Assembly: GCF_037126465.1 (NCBI RefSeq)
Contig: NC_088204.1
Coordinates: forward strand, 19,474,804 to 19,538,803
Length of the DNA: 64,000 nt
Direction of reading: 5' to 3'
Source of the DNA: Ornithodoros turicata
Taxonomy: Eukaryota; Arthropoda; Arachnida; Ixodida; Argasidae
The position numbers and the translations under genes were made by a program. This document shows, piece by piece, positions 22,801 through 32,766 of the stretch. How positions within the stretch are numbered: position 1 is the stretch's first letter; every line of letters begins with the position of its first letter. The notes below the pieces were generated by a model. It worked only from the letters and a program-made list of their open reading frames with translations. It was not told the origin of the DNA and did not search any database.

Positions 22801-24271
22801 GGAGGAATTTGGGGATGTGGAACCCGCGCCGACAAAAAGGGACAAAGGGCAGTCTGTCTTGCCAGCCGAGGCAACTTCGCATTTGGGGGAAAGTGAAGCC
22901 AATCAGGTCAGGCGACTATTTCAGTCATTCGCGACAGTGTTCGTGGACGTCCCCAAAGTTGCAGATGTAGGTGCGCATGTTATAAAGTTGCGTGAGGGGC
23001 ACGTCCCGAAACGGTCCCATCCTTACCGCACGCCTCAATTGCTTCGGAAAGAAGTAGAACAACAAGTCAATGAATTGCTCGAACAAGGGCTGGTGTATCC
23101 TATCGTCACTGAGTACTCCCACCCCGTCGTCTGTGTTACTAAGAAAGACGGTGGAGTCCGTCTCTGCGTGGACTATAGGGCGCTTAACGCCGACACAATA
23201 GATGACGCGTACCCAATGGAACTTCAACAGGAGCTAGTTTTTCGCGTAGGAAGGGCGCGGTTCATCACCTTGCTAGATCTACGCCGGGGATACTGGCAAA
23301 TTCCCCTTGAGGTAAACAGCCAAGAAAAGACCGCGTTTGTTACGCATTTCGGTCAATTTGCGTGGCGGGTGATGCCGTTTGGCCTCAAAAACGCAGCAGC
23401 GACGTTCCAGCGGACTGTAAACGCCATCCTCGCGAAGCACCAGGAGCATGCCTGTGCTTACCTTGATGACATAGCCGTGTACTCGGAAACATGGGAGGGT
23501 CACCTGCACCATTTGGAGGCGGTACTAACCACGTTAAAAGCCACGAAGTTAACGGCGAATTTATCTAAGTGTCAGATAGCGCGAAGTTCTATCCGCTATC
23601 TAGGGCACATTGTGGGATCAGGAAGTCACGCACCCGATCCAGAAAAGATCAAAACCATATCTGAGCTGAAGCGTCCAACTTCAAAAAAGGAGCTCAGGAG
23701 CGTACTTGGGTTGTGCGGCTATTACCGCGACTATGTTAAGGATTATGCAAAGATAGCGACCCCTCTAACGCGGCTGACCGGCAAAAGGGTCCCGAACAAG
23801 ATCCCGTGGGATAACGAAGCCGAAGCCTCCTTTCAGGCACTCAAATCGAGTTTAAAAGACGCAGTAGCACTGACAACACCTGACCCCGAAAAACCGTATT
23901 GGGTATTTACGGACGCGTCAGCGTTGGCGGCTGGAGCATGCCTAGCCCAAAAGGACCGCAATGGCAAAGAAGTGCCCATATCGTTCGCAAGCCACCGATT
24001 TTCGGACACGCAGGCTCGGTGGGCGGCGATTGAACGAGAGGCGTTCGCGGTCATCTGGGCGCTCAAGAAATTCGATCATTGGGTGTTCGGGGCACAAGTA
24101 ACTGTGGTGTCCGACCACAATCCTCTTTCATACCTGACCTGCACGACACCACAGGGTTCGAAGCTCGCGCGCTGGGCTCTTGCACTCCAGCGTTATAATG
24201 TGAAAATTGTTCACCGCAAGGGAAGCGCGCACGGGAATGCGGACGCTTTATCGCGGTTGCGGTTTGAGTAG
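19892..24271 (+). CDS. Gag-Pol polyprotein with order Gag-PR-INT-RT-RNaseH
   Basis: One uninterrupted 1,459-residue frame. Gag (about 1-300) opens with a charged helical stretch (LQIELEKERSRRIELERF). A zinc knuckle follows at 303-315 with spacing C-x2-C-x3-H-x4-C, one residue shorter than usual. Protease has the catalytic IDSGAD with D402. Integrase comes next: H614, H621, C651, C654 for the zinc domain, D684, D744, E780 for a D-D(35)-E core, and a GPY module at 923-925. Reverse transcriptase follows with D1129 (LLDL) and Y1190-LDD, then RNase H with D1341 (TDAS), E1383, D1408 and D1451. All key residues are present. Gag and Pol are fused without a frameshift, so their ratio must be set by protein processing or another route. 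The first ATG is weak; the ATG at 19943 (residue 18, context GAAATGG) may be the real start. Confidence 0.95.
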   Translation: MLTRLRAKQKKAKFDTEMADENRSNTASGSGATETVSVEILRLQIELEKERSRRIELERFRDDRSPYSEASTTRTREENLAYFSKRLKSVLLPLPADREVPMWFEGVEGVFKSYKVPEEVQSHLILPLIASRVGHLYSKLTTDELDDYQTVKEAVLAALRLSPGEYRKRFSEAVKGRDETWSNYWARLHSYIAAYAKAREVKSYDDLITLIIADRFVDSLTEEARQFVTLQITDVKPSESDIVKAVEKFEDAKGRGSAVLGHRDKGASDRRKESHKDRGKDDKNSQQKGNGKDRQETKNGFSCYVCGGKHFARNCPKKRSPDGDHTAPKAADNKDSAQRRVNRVVIARDDEVQNASDDAQVENTTLVARVSPAATGDKEQLTLPIREVQLQCGTQKFRALIDSGADVTVVRADLFPERRGDALSPLWLESAFGHKVAAELGVLPVRLIGTSSDQVEVNKVVPVECAFTEKLAGDVDCLLSLEAWDAIRSVEEPDALNAAAAVEAEYTDELDAGLAGLFLQEDADCGGAEHIAVVNAVKSTAGGTDAEAGERSVFRSAQREDTSLVDAWEQGKAGAHGMLIDDGILYHRDTVAGQKVKQLVLPDGKRRQVLQLAHDTPWGGHLGMRKTLNRIKATFYWPGIEKDVREHCATCHGCQVNADRNAKDRVPIAPLTRPDYPFQAVNVDVVGPFEIASARGHKYALCVTDLHTRWPEVICLTSPTAKKTCDALLEIFSRTGIPETICCDQGSNFTSHLTQEFLRRIGCSPRFSTAEHHESNGAVERWNRVFRRMLFHVVRDDPRNWDRYIPFLLWAYREVPHDTTGVSPFQLLYGRQPTGPLAILKNTWEGQVGPPVQLREAPTKYLEHLREMFKAAAETAGLVTEKRQARYVEQHNRKTKQKQFQPGDQVIVFDTSRSAKHQAKWKGPYQVIGKRRQHSYDVLTDDGKTRTIHANNLRAYKARVNHVGVIFQGEEEFGDVEPAPTKRDKGQSVLPAEATSHLGESEANQVRRLFQSFATVFVDVPKVADVGAHVIKLREGHVPKRSHPYRTPQLLRKEVEQQVNELLEQGLVYPIVTEYSHPVVCVTKKDGGVRLCVDYRALNADTIDDAYPMELQQELVFRVGRARFITLLDLRRGYWQIPLEVNSQEKTAFVTHFGQFAWRVMPFGLKNAAATFQRTVNAILAKHQEHACAYLDDIAVYSETWEGHLHHLEAVLTTLKATKLTANLSKCQIARSSIRYLGHIVGSGSHAPDPEKIKTISELKRPTSKKELRSVLGLCGYYRDYVKDYAKIATPLTRLTGKRVPNKIPWDNEAEASFQALKSSLKDAVALTTPDPEKPYWVFTDASALAAGACLAQKDRNGKEVPISFASHRFSDTQARWAAIEREAFAVIWALKKFDHWVFGAQVTVVSDHNPLSYLTCTTPQGSKLARWALALQRYNVKIVHRKGSAHGNADALSRLRFE

Positions 24272-24597
24272 GAATTAGGCTAGAGCAGGTGCGTTGCAAT
24301 GTATGTGTGAACCTCGAGAGTCACTCGCTCTCACCACTTTGTTCTACGGAACTTTTGTGTTTTTCCGCCATAATCTTAGTGTCTGTTCAATGTACTGACA
24401 TAATGCGTTTCAACAGCAACACGTACCATTTTCAGAGCTTGTCGTTGCAAGCACTGTCACGTTGTATTGCATGTTCAGTAGTGTCACACGAACCTTTGGT
24501 GTGATGAATTTGTACACGGGTGATTATTTCTATGCTAGTGTGTTTAACCCGTCTGTAGTTTATTCCTTGTGGTTCAACTGTGCCCCACAACGAATCT
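24272..24597 (+). other. Retrotransposon 3' untranslated stretch
   Basis: No env-like or other frame of note lies between the pol stop and the polypurine tract. Confidence 0.7.
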
Positions 24598-24608
24598 AAG
24601 GAGGGAGG
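24598..24608 (+). promoter_or_regulatory. Polypurine tract
   Basis: AAGGAGGGAGG directly precedes the right LTR and would prime plus-strand DNA synthesis. Confidence 0.85.
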
Positions 24609-25233
24609 TGTAAAGGTTAAACCTGTAACTACGAAAACATTTTTATTTTCGCCTCCATCGTCGCCAGACTGAACGACCAGTTGAATAACTCTTTGTGCTC
24701 GCGCGCGACAGCTGCTCTTTTTGGAACTCCGCCACTCGTGACCCATTTGGTCAGCTCGCTTTTGTGGCCCTATAGAGGCAATCCCTTGAGCCGAAAGCAC
24801 TGTGGACACTACGACATGTCCAAGATGGCGGACGGGATTAACAGATTTAGTCCAAGTGGGGGCGGAGGATTTCACGTGTCCAACCTAGTTAATGTAACCA
24901 ATTAGACAGTTGGTTTCGCTTTCTTTTGAATGTTTTGATTGGCGCTACCATGTTGGTGGGCAGCGGCCAATTGTGGTCTTTATAAGCGGACACCCGCTAA
25001 ATTGCGACAGCTCGAGCGGGGACTTTCACCACCGGAAGGTCTGGGACCTTGTCGCCTCATGTCCCCCGAGTTCTCAATCAGTAAGCCTTTGCCTTGATAT
25101 GTATATGCCTTGTATATATTTGTATTAAATATTGTTGCTGTTGAGTTATCCCTCTCGTCGGACGTCTCCTGCAAGCTGCTACCGTACTCGCAACACATCA
25201 CCGAACCCCTCTACGGAAAGGAGAAACTTTACT
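24609..25233 (+). repeat. 3' LTR
   Basis: It has the same length and, by eye, the same sequence as the left LTR. Its end CTTTACT is followed by the target repeat GAGGG. Confidence 0.95.
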
Positions 25234-25460
25234 GAGGGGGGGGGAGGTAATGGCAGGGTCGGCTCGCCGTTGTTGGCCACACAGAAGTAGGCGTCGTCAC
25301 GACTATAGGGGAAAAAAAAGAAAGAGAAATAGCAAAAGACGAATGGAGGATGACGGTTGGAGATGCGTAGAGGGTGTGTGAGTTCGTCGGGGAGAGCAAA
25401 GTGTTAGAGGGGCCGTTGAGCAAGACCCGCCTCCTGCAGAAAGAGAACAAGGTTTTTGCT
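25234..25460 (-). mobile_element. 3' end of an RNase H-type LINE, truncated
   Basis: On the minus strand the sequence runs from the end of an ORF (FCRRRVL-like frame, CTCTTTCTGCAGGAGGCGGG) into a tail at 25302-25262 with GCCCAC..TTGGCCAACAACGGCGAGCC and a C-run. The same sequence is at 58705-58960 and, rearranged, at 47230-47420. The retrotransposon inserted at the C-rich tail. Confidence 0.6.
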
Positions 25461-25466
25461 TTTGCA

Positions 25467-25640
25467 GAAATGAACTTCACCTCATAGCGCGCTCCTATGG
25501 CCAACCGTCATCCCGGGTGACATCATTCTCTTCCTCGATTTGTCAAAAACGGGAGGCGTACGCCTTTTTGTGACACTCATGCAGTTATGTTAATTGTCAC
25601 GAAATGGCGTAGGCCCCGCGGTTATCACAAATCGAGGGTC
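25467..25640. mobile_element. MITE family A copy, right end lost
   Basis: ATGAACTTCACCTCATAGC starts the left arm and the core GGGAGGCGTACGCC pairs with a diverged GGCGTAGGCCCC. The outermost CACTCT end is missing where it meets the LINE fragment. Confidence 0.65.
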
Positions 25641-26505
25641 TTTTTTGTGGCAATTAGCGTAATCCCCCAAAACGGGCGCATGCTTCCAGTTCTCAATAAA
25701 TCCAAGGAGAGATCTCACGCGAAGATCTGTTTTAAGGGTGTATACGTACGCTCACCTACTTTTACTTATCTCAGAGTCACGTGTTTACCCCCGGCAACCA
25801 GCTATATACTTTGTAGTACAAGTTGCCTAGGCACGTTGGTCTCTGCATGAGGCGTTTCGAACACGGCATGCTGCGTGCTCAGATTTCAGAGCACGTTAAA
25901 TAACTGTCGGATGGGCAAAATTAACCCGCAGACACCGACCTCGTTCATGATCCTAATTATCAATTATCACGTGAGATAAAGGACAATGATAGCGGCCCTG
26001 ACTCCACCATGCTGTTTATAACAGTTCTCCACAAAGCCGTGAACTTTGTGAGATAAACACGGACACTTCCCCATTGCCAACAGCAACAGAAGCAAGTGCG
26101 TACCAACGAACACAAGAAATATGTAAAAGGTAAATGATTCCACAGCGACGTGAAAAAAGAAAAAGAAAAAGAAAAGAATCACTAAAGGAGATCCTTCCTC
26201 GATCCAACCGCTATACTTGTGTTCTCCGGAATGGTTCCTGCCGCCTCCATTTGCGCTTGAACGCTTTGTTTTCTGACATATACTGTGAGCTTGTTTTTCT
26301 TTCTTTTTTTTTCTTTTTTTTTTTCGTGCGTGACGGTTTTTCGCGAATCTTCAAACATGTTCGCGAGTGCGCCTTAGCGGCCTGTCCGAGAATCAGTGTC
26401 GCTTTATCGCGAGTGAAATGTTTTTCCGCGATCATATTCATCATCGCGAAATTCTCGAAAATTAATACGTCGCGAATGGAGGTACGTTGAACAAGGTGGA
26501 AAGTA
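25641..26505. other. No gene seen
   Basis: Contains (A/G)-rich and T-rich runs (26150-26175, 26295-26325) and no recognisable frame. Confidence 0.5.
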
Positions 26506-26980
26506 CACACTAAGAAAAAAAAAAAAAAAGAAAAGTGAAAAAGGTAAACAGGGAGTAATTGCAGCTTCCTTGTGAATTTGATGGCTGCGGGGGGGGGGGG
26601 GGGGTATGTTTAGTGCTGATAGAAAGAAAAAAAAAGAGAGAATAAGGTTATATAACTTACCTAACTTAGCAATTTTCCACCCCTGTGGGGGAAGATATAG
26701 TTAGCGGTTCTTTCTTAACAAATTGTACCCAATGCATGTCGCAAGACACCAACATATCACGATATCGATCGACATACCACAGTCGACGGTTTAATTCAAA
26801 GTATTTTCATTCATGCACATCAATTTATACCCATGGGACTGTTAGAAGAGAGCGTGAAATGCAGTCCCCACTCCGTGACATTCATTTAGTCCCATGCATA
26901 TACTGCCTAAAGGGACTAATCGTTGCGGCAATGCATTTAGTCCCCGAAAGGAGTAAAATTACTCTATTTTCCTCTAGAGT
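26506..26980. mobile_element. MITE family D, copy 1
   Basis: It starts ACACTAAGAAAA and ends GGAGTAAAATTACTC..CTAGAGT. The interior matches copy 2 over several hundred bases (for example GTCGACGGTTTAATTCAAAG versus GTTGACGGTTTAATTCAAAG). A 16-G run lies near 26590. Confidence 0.7.
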
Positions 26981-26998
26981 ATAGTTGTTCTGGGACTG

Positions 26999-28099
26999 CA
27001 CTCTAAGAAAAAAAAATGAGTAAACGGGGAGTAATTGCAGCTTCTACTCCCCCAGATTGCAATATTACCGTATTTTCACGCGTATTAGCCGCGGCTAATG
27101 CGCTATTTTTTTTTTCTCACGGGCGCCCTGCGGCTTATCCACCGGTGCGGCTTATCTGATGACTATTTTTTCCTGGTATTTTCCCCATATGCCGATTTTA
27201 ACGAAAGGGTCGACAGTGTCTCTGGAACAGCACTGCCCTGCCGATGCACGAACAGTGCGTAACAGGGACGGGTCCACATTCGAGTAGATTGATCTTCCTG
27301 GTGCATTCCCCCAAGCAGCCTTAAGGAAAGTGGGGACAGTAATTCACGTCTTCTGGAAGATCACTGACCCATCAGTCCACGAAAAACACCCGACAAGGGC
27401 ACAATCCGATCTTGGTAGAACTCCAGAACTGACCTCCTCTGTTGCACACTGTGCCGATCCCGGAGTATGGACCACAGGGTTTATGGCCTTCTCTATGGTC
27501 TCCTTTGTCGCACAAATCAGTCGTCTCGTATTGCCCGCGGCTTATGTGCCGGTGCGGCTTATCTGCCAGAAAATTTTCAAAACGTCCCAAAAAACGCGTC
27601 CTGCGGCTTATCTGCGGTGCGGCTTATACGCGTGAAATTACGGTACTCCCCATTTTAGTCCCATAACCCGGACATTTACTCCCCAGGACTGCAAATACTC
27701 ACTGAACTTCGCATATTGTCCCCTGAATGCAACAGTCTACGTAAACATGTGCTCTTGGTCAATTTGATGGCATAAGGCTCTATAACTCAGCCAACTTAGC
27801 AATTTTCCGCCCACACAGAGTAAGAAACAGTTAGCGCTTCTTTCTTCGCAAATTGTGCCCCATGCGTGTCGCAAGATTTTATATCACTCGATATATCACG
27901 GTTGACGGTTTAATTCAAAGTAATTTCAGTCATGCATACGAATTATGTGCCTGGCATTCTTAGAACAGAACGTAAAATGCAGTCCCCACTCTGTGACATT
28001 CATTTACTCCCGTGCATTTACTCCCGAAGGGAATATTTTTTGCGGCAATGCATTTAGTCCCCAAAAGGAGTAAAATTACTCCTTTTTTTTATTAGAGTG
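26999..28099. mobile_element. MITE family D, copy 2, carrying an insertion
   Basis: The ends are CACTCTAAGAAAAAAAAATG and TTTTTTTATTAGAGTG, inverted repeats of each other. It begins 18 bp after copy 1 ends. A separate element at 27066-27645 interrupts it. The CACTCTAA ends resemble those of family A, so the two families may use the same transposase. Confidence 0.75.
27066..27645. mobile_element. Element with GCGGCTTAT-rich ends, nested in MITE-D
   Basis: The left end TACCGTATTTTCACGCGTAT is the inverted repeat of the right end ATACGCGTGAAATTACGGTA with one or two differences. Subterminal repeats of TGCGGCTTAT occur at both sides. TA lies at both ends, but the target duplication length is ambiguous. 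There is no coding region and the superfamily is not assigned. Confidence 0.7.
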
Positions 28100-28269
28100 T
28101 GGAACAGACAAGCAAACACAAACGCTGCCTCACGCAAACGACCGCTGCCTCGTACTTGTGCTGTATGTCTGTGTCTGTATACGAGAAGACATGTAGGAGA
28201 GAGTGTGATGGGAGTGAGTGCGCGTCCCGTGAGCCGAATGAGGCTCCTTGGCAAGTGGTTGGAAGGCAG

Positions 28270-28350
28270 ATGCCATGCGTGGCCTAATTGGTAGGGCACT
28301 TGACCGCTAATCAAGAGGTGCGTGGTTGAAATCCCGCCGCTGTCTGGCAT
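28270..28350 (+). repeat. tRNA-like sequence (pseudogene or SINE head)
   Basis: Outer stem ATGCCA/TGGCAT, an A-box-like TGGCCTAATTGGTAGGGCA, an anticodon stem CTTGA/TCAAG with loop CCGCTAA (would-be anticodon GCT) and a B-box-like GGTTGAAATCC. Position 33 is C instead of the near-invariant T and the B-box is off consensus, so this is not called as a functional tRNA gene. Confidence 0.5.
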
Positions 28351-28635
28351 ATAGGGTATGCGTTACCCAGTGCGGGAACTCTTCGCGTCACGATCAAAAC
28401 CGACAGAAATAACGTAACCTAACTCTGCGTAACAAAAAGTATAGCCACGCAAACTCTGCTCTCCGTACATGTTGAACGGGAAAAAGGCGGTCTCCTCGCA
28501 GCTGCGTCCGGCTATTGCTTGGTGTGCCACCTGTGCAGGGACGGCTCTGAGAAACCGAAATGAAGTCCCACGTGTAACGTAACTGTTATAATGACCCCCT
28601 CAGCCTCAGGTAACGAACTCGCGACTTGTTTGAAG

Positions 28636-28899
28636 CAGTGATTTATCCAGAACCCCCCCCCCCCCCTACATCCCCTGACACAAACAAACAAACAAATGTT
28701 CAGTGACACCCCCTAACTTTTTCACCAGTGCACCCCCTACGGAGGGTTGCCCTTGCGAATTCAGCTTTAGATACATGTCGGTAATGATATGTTAAGCTGT
28801 AATGACGTAACTATAATAATGACACCCCCCCCCCCCCCCCACACACACACAATTTTTTTCCAACACCCCTCCATGCTTGGGATTCTGGATAAATCACTG
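28636..28899. mobile_element. hAT-type MITE with CAGTGATTTATCC ends
   Basis: CAGTGATTTATCCAGAA at the left is matched by TTCTGGATAAATCACTG at the right, a perfect 17-bp inverted repeat. The flanks carry a perfect 8-bp duplication GTTTGAAG (28628-28635 and 28900-28907). Two long C-runs lie inside. It is non-coding. Confidence 0.92.
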
Positions 28900-28907
28900 G
28901 TTTGAAG

Positions 28908-29871
28908 TAATTTCGTAACTGAGTAGAGAGTAACGAAGGGCACGCATAAACGCCACTAATACGAACGTACACGTATATGACCTACGTCAGACATACGTCG
29001 TACAACCGTATGACACCCAACACCGGCATTTAACCCCGAAAACCGTATGTATCCAAGAACAACAAAAACGTACTTTTAACGCATACCCCGACGTACTAGT
29101 ACTTCCTTTGGCAAGCAAACATCCTCCAAGTCTAGAGTCAACGCATCCGAAAGCATCTCTTTTTTTGGGTACTTGTTTTTAGGACCTGCTTTCTGCTCGA
29201 GAGGAGGAGCGCTGCCCGAGTAACCGGATGACCTGAACTTGCCCTCAAGCAGCAGACGAGCTTCCGCCATTCGCCGCGAAGGGAACCTCGTTCTACTTTC
29301 TGCCACCCCTCCCTTGTTTTGGCGCTGTCGGATGTGCAGAGGGATATTACCTTCTTTCGCGATGCAGTAATGGAATTGGCGGGATTCGAGATTCTCATTA
29401 AAAATGCTTAGAGCTGCGAATAACTCCGTTGCTCACAATTTAGCAAATAATGTTACTAATGTATCGGCTGCTCTCTAATTATATGTCTTCTCTTTGAAGC
29501 TAGTTCTTTTTTTTTTTAATAGTTTCGGCGAAAAATGAAAAATGTGGAGACTTCTCTGAAATTACTTTTGGTCCTGATTCATGCATATCAAGAAAACGGT
29601 GCGTTTCTGTGACCGAGCGGTGCTTTCATTCTTTACCCTGCTTTTAAACTTATCGACTGTTTTATCGATTATCGCTTTTATGGAACTGTCTTCGGTCCTG
29701 TCCTTCTTTCTTTTTCTCCGTCTGGAAATATGCGCCATTTGCAGTACTCGATGTCTCAATATATAGTTTCACATAGATATAATCTCTCGTATCTGTACAC
29801 TATTTTACACTCTGAGCAAAACTTTGCCGTATAGCACGCTGAAAGCTACCAAAGGGCTACCATGAAATCTG
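28908..29871. other. No gene seen
   Basis: Overlapping chance frames on the minus strand at 29076-29398 have no recognisable family and no splice support. Confidence 0.45.
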
Positions 29872-30056
29872 CACTCTTAAAAATAGCACGCCCCTGATTT
29901 GTTGAAAACGAGAGGCGGAGCCTATTTTGTGCCATTATGTACGGCACAAAATAGGCTCTGCCTCTCGTTTTCGACAAATCAGGGGCGAGAACGTTGTCAT
30001 TCAGGTTGATGGTTGGCTAGGAGCGTGCTATGTGGTTAAGTTCATTTTTAAGAGTG
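29872..30056. mobile_element. MITE family A copy, internally deleted left arm
   Basis: It starts CACTCTTAAAAATAGCACG, skipping part of the left arm, and ends TTTTTAAGAGTG. The inner arms pair around GGAGCCTATTTTGTGCC and GGCACAAAATAGGCTC. Confidence 0.8.
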
Positions 30057-30408
30057 TGCTTTCGACCGACTGGACAACCGCGCCTTTGACCTCGTAAAAG
30101 TGCTGGGTCCTTGGCCACCTGACAAGAGGGATGTTGCCTTGTCAGCGCTTGTGACGTTTATTCAGAGGTGTGCGTTGGACTGAGTTTATTAGGACCATGT
30201 AATTCACTGTGCGCCACGTTAACCGGTGATTTTGGCCTGTGGCCGATAGTTATCGCGAAAGTGGGGGTGGGGGTTATATTTTTTTCACCTCTGGGGGGGA
30301 GGGGGTCTTTTCTTCATCAACATCAACATCAACGCTGAAAGCTAGTAGAGTGTTTTAGTACATCGCACGCTATCACTTTTGCGTACGATGTACTAAAACC
30401 ACACCACA

Positions 30409-30573
30409 CACTCTTAAAAATGAACTTCACCGCATAGCACGCTCCTAGCCAACCATCGTCTCGAATGATATCGCTATCTGCCCTGATTTGTAGAAAACGG
30501 GAGGTGTACGCCATTTTTGTGACACTTATGCTGTTCATAATTGTCACAGAAAAGGCGTACGCCCCCGGTCACA
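30409..30573. mobile_element. MITE family A copy, right arm truncated
   Basis: A complete left terminus (CACTCTTAAAAATGAACTTC) and core; the match stops within the right arm after GGCGTACGCC. Confidence 0.75.
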
Positions 30574-30683
30574 GAGAGTGGTTGGCTATGACTATTCGCC
30601 GCTCCAACTGGCTGCTCTGCTCGCCACTTAGCGGACCCTAGAGTCACTAAATGCAACCTTATTTAGCTTATTTAGTGACTCTA

Positions 30684-30892
30684 CACTGTTAAAACACAAC
30701 TTCACCGCATAGCACGCTCCTAGCCAACCATCAGTCCGAATGATATCATTCCGTATCCTTATTTGCTGAAAATGGGTGGAGGCGCCTATCTGGGACACAT
30801 TATGCCTGTCCCAGATAGGCTCTTCCCCCTGTTTTGAACAAATCATGGTTGGCTAAGAGCGTGCTATGTGGTGAAGTTCTGTTTTAACAGTG
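30684..30892. mobile_element. MITE family A copy, CACTGTTAAAA variant
   Basis: The ends are CACTGTTAAAACA and TGTTTTAACAGTG, with TA directly outside both (30682-30683 and 30893-30894). The core has GCCTATCTGGGACA pairing with TGTCCCAGATAGGC in place of the usual CGTACG core. Confidence 0.85.
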
Positions 30893-32182
30893 TAGCGTAC
30901 CCCAGTAGAAGCACTCAATGAATGATAGTAACGGCAGCCGGCCGACATGTTTCGCGGTGACCCGAAACTATACCGGAGGCGAAACTAGGTGGTAACTATA
31001 GAAGTTACCACCTTTTCACACCGTTTTTTCTTAGAGTGCGTCGTCACCACCGTTCTTCTTCTTCTCCATCTTCTTATTCCGTTCTGTTCCGTTTTGAGGG
31101 TGCACAGCATAGCACGATAAACAACAACAACAGCTACATGCATGATTATGGGATGAGGTTGTAGCAGACAGCGAGTTGACAGACAGCAACAATTGCGGTA
31201 CCATACCTCAGTGATAAACACCTGTAACTTTCTCATGATATTTTCGAAACGTTCACAGCAAGATTCCTTTTTCCTCGACCTCAAATTCGGCGGAAGCTGT
31301 TTCATTTTTATTTTTGATGCTTCAAATGTGTACAATTATATACTGTACTTGTTTTTCAGTTACCTACGTTGCTTCCATGCCGAGAGTCAGGCGACTACAA
31401 AATTACCCATGTAGAGGCCACTCGTGACGTCATGCCCTTCCCCCTTGTAGCCGATGTTATCCGACCTCCATACAAAACATTTTTAAGTCTAACTAAAAGC
31501 TCGCTGTGTATGTTTTTCCACGATAGGTGGGCGAGATAAGAGAAAGTATGCGGCTGGTGTTGCTTCTCTATGTTGCCTTTCTGTTTCTTTTTTCGAGGGA
31601 AAAACCGGCTTTTATCGCACAAACGAATCAATAAATAGGTTTATTTACTGGCAGTAGAAAGAAAAAAACATATATATATATATACAGTCGACGTGTTTTG
31701 TACACATGAGTAAAGTTCAGGGTCTTCTGTGGACGGCTGTTGTGTTCATTATCGCTTTCGATTACTGCAATCAAACCAGAAGCGCCGTATTTTGACCTTA
31801 CTTTAATTTGTACCATATGCTTTATTGCTCTGCTCTCGCTTATGCTGGTTGCCAAGTAAAATCATCTCGATCATCGACACGCAAAGGTTTCTGCTTACCT
31901 TTCGTTGTCTGAAGGGAAAAACTTACCCACGTATCTAAAAAAACTAAAAATAGAAAAACAGAGCACTGATCTGTTTGTTTGTTTGTTTCTTTATAATAAG
32001 AAAAAGAAAATAAATTATATAAAATATATAATATAATAAAACTATAAGAGAAAAAAAGAGGAGAAATTAAACTCGTCTCCCAGACGCGTTCTGCCACTCC
32101 CAACGACTTGTCTAAACTGACTTGTTTCATAGAACTAAGGATATTTAAAGTAACCAATATCTCCTAACTCATAGGAGTTTAC
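30893..32182. other. No gene seen
   Basis: Contains TA-repeats near 31672 and (TTTG)n near 31970. The minus-strand frame at 30985-31335 is basic and low-complexity and not recognisable. Confidence 0.45.
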
Positions 32183-32490
32183 ACCCTAAAAACAGAACTC
32201 CACTGCATAACACGCTCTGCGCCAACCATTGCGAGCGGTACAGTTGTGGCTTCTGATTTGAGGAGAGAGCAGGGCGTACGCCCCTTTTTTTAAACACTTA
32301 ATGTACCTAATGATCGCCGTGGAGGTAGATAAGAAGGTGGATGCCTGCTCTTCGTTTCCAGGGCGAGAGCAGTACCATTTTTGAGATGTGATGTGGCCGA
32401 CATCGCGCTCGTCCCATCCTAAGTGTCACAATATGGCGTACCTCTCAGTTTCAACTCATCTGGGGTGAGAGCGAATGAGCGCCCTACACT
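32183..32490. mobile_element. MITE family A copy with interrupted core
   Basis: It starts CACCCTAAAAACAGAACTCC after TA. The left core GGGCGTACGCCCC and right arm are separated by about 90 bp not found in other copies (about 32300-32390). Confidence 0.6.
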
Positions 32491-32753
32491 CTAAAAGCAG
32501 AACAGGACGCACTGTCCTTGTTGCCTTGAGAGAGTCCTGTTTCGTGTAGTATACGAGTGGAAATAAACACAAACAAACCGGCCTAAGTACACATAGCATG
32601 GGGGAGGGGGTGGGAGAAAGAGAGGAAGAAAAGAAGAAAAAAAAAAGTGAAAGGCGTCTCAAGTCTGCGTCCTGATTTCGCGAAGCGATAGCATCCAACT
32701 GTTTACTACTACATTAGCCTGCAATTTTGTCGGATCTGTGTCTAGGTTGTTTC

Positions 32754-32766
32754 CAACATGGCGGCG
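32754..32766 (+). promoter_or_regulatory. YY1-like motif in a GC-richer stretch
   Basis: CCAACATGGCGGCGG fits the YY1 core (AANATGGCGGC), often found just downstream of TATA-less starts. A CCAAT-like GATTGGTGG follows at 32813. The ATG in the motif is closed by TGA after four codons, so if this is a promoter the coding exon is not visible. Confidence 0.25.

Larger units (their letters stand above)
18723..25233 (+). mobile_element. Intact LTR retrotransposon, Ty3/gypsy proteins with integrase before RT (Gmr1-like)
   Basis: This 6,511-bp element has two 625-bp LTRs, a primer-binding site abutting the left LTR, one long Gag-Pol frame, a polypurine tract abutting the right LTR and 5-bp target repeats. 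There is no env-like frame between the end of pol (24271) and the right LTR. The domain order Gag-PR-INT-RT-RNaseH is that of the Gmr1-like subset of Ty3/gypsy, rather than the usual PR-RT-RH-INT. The open frame and matching LTRs mark it as very young and possibly able to move. Confidence 0.95.
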
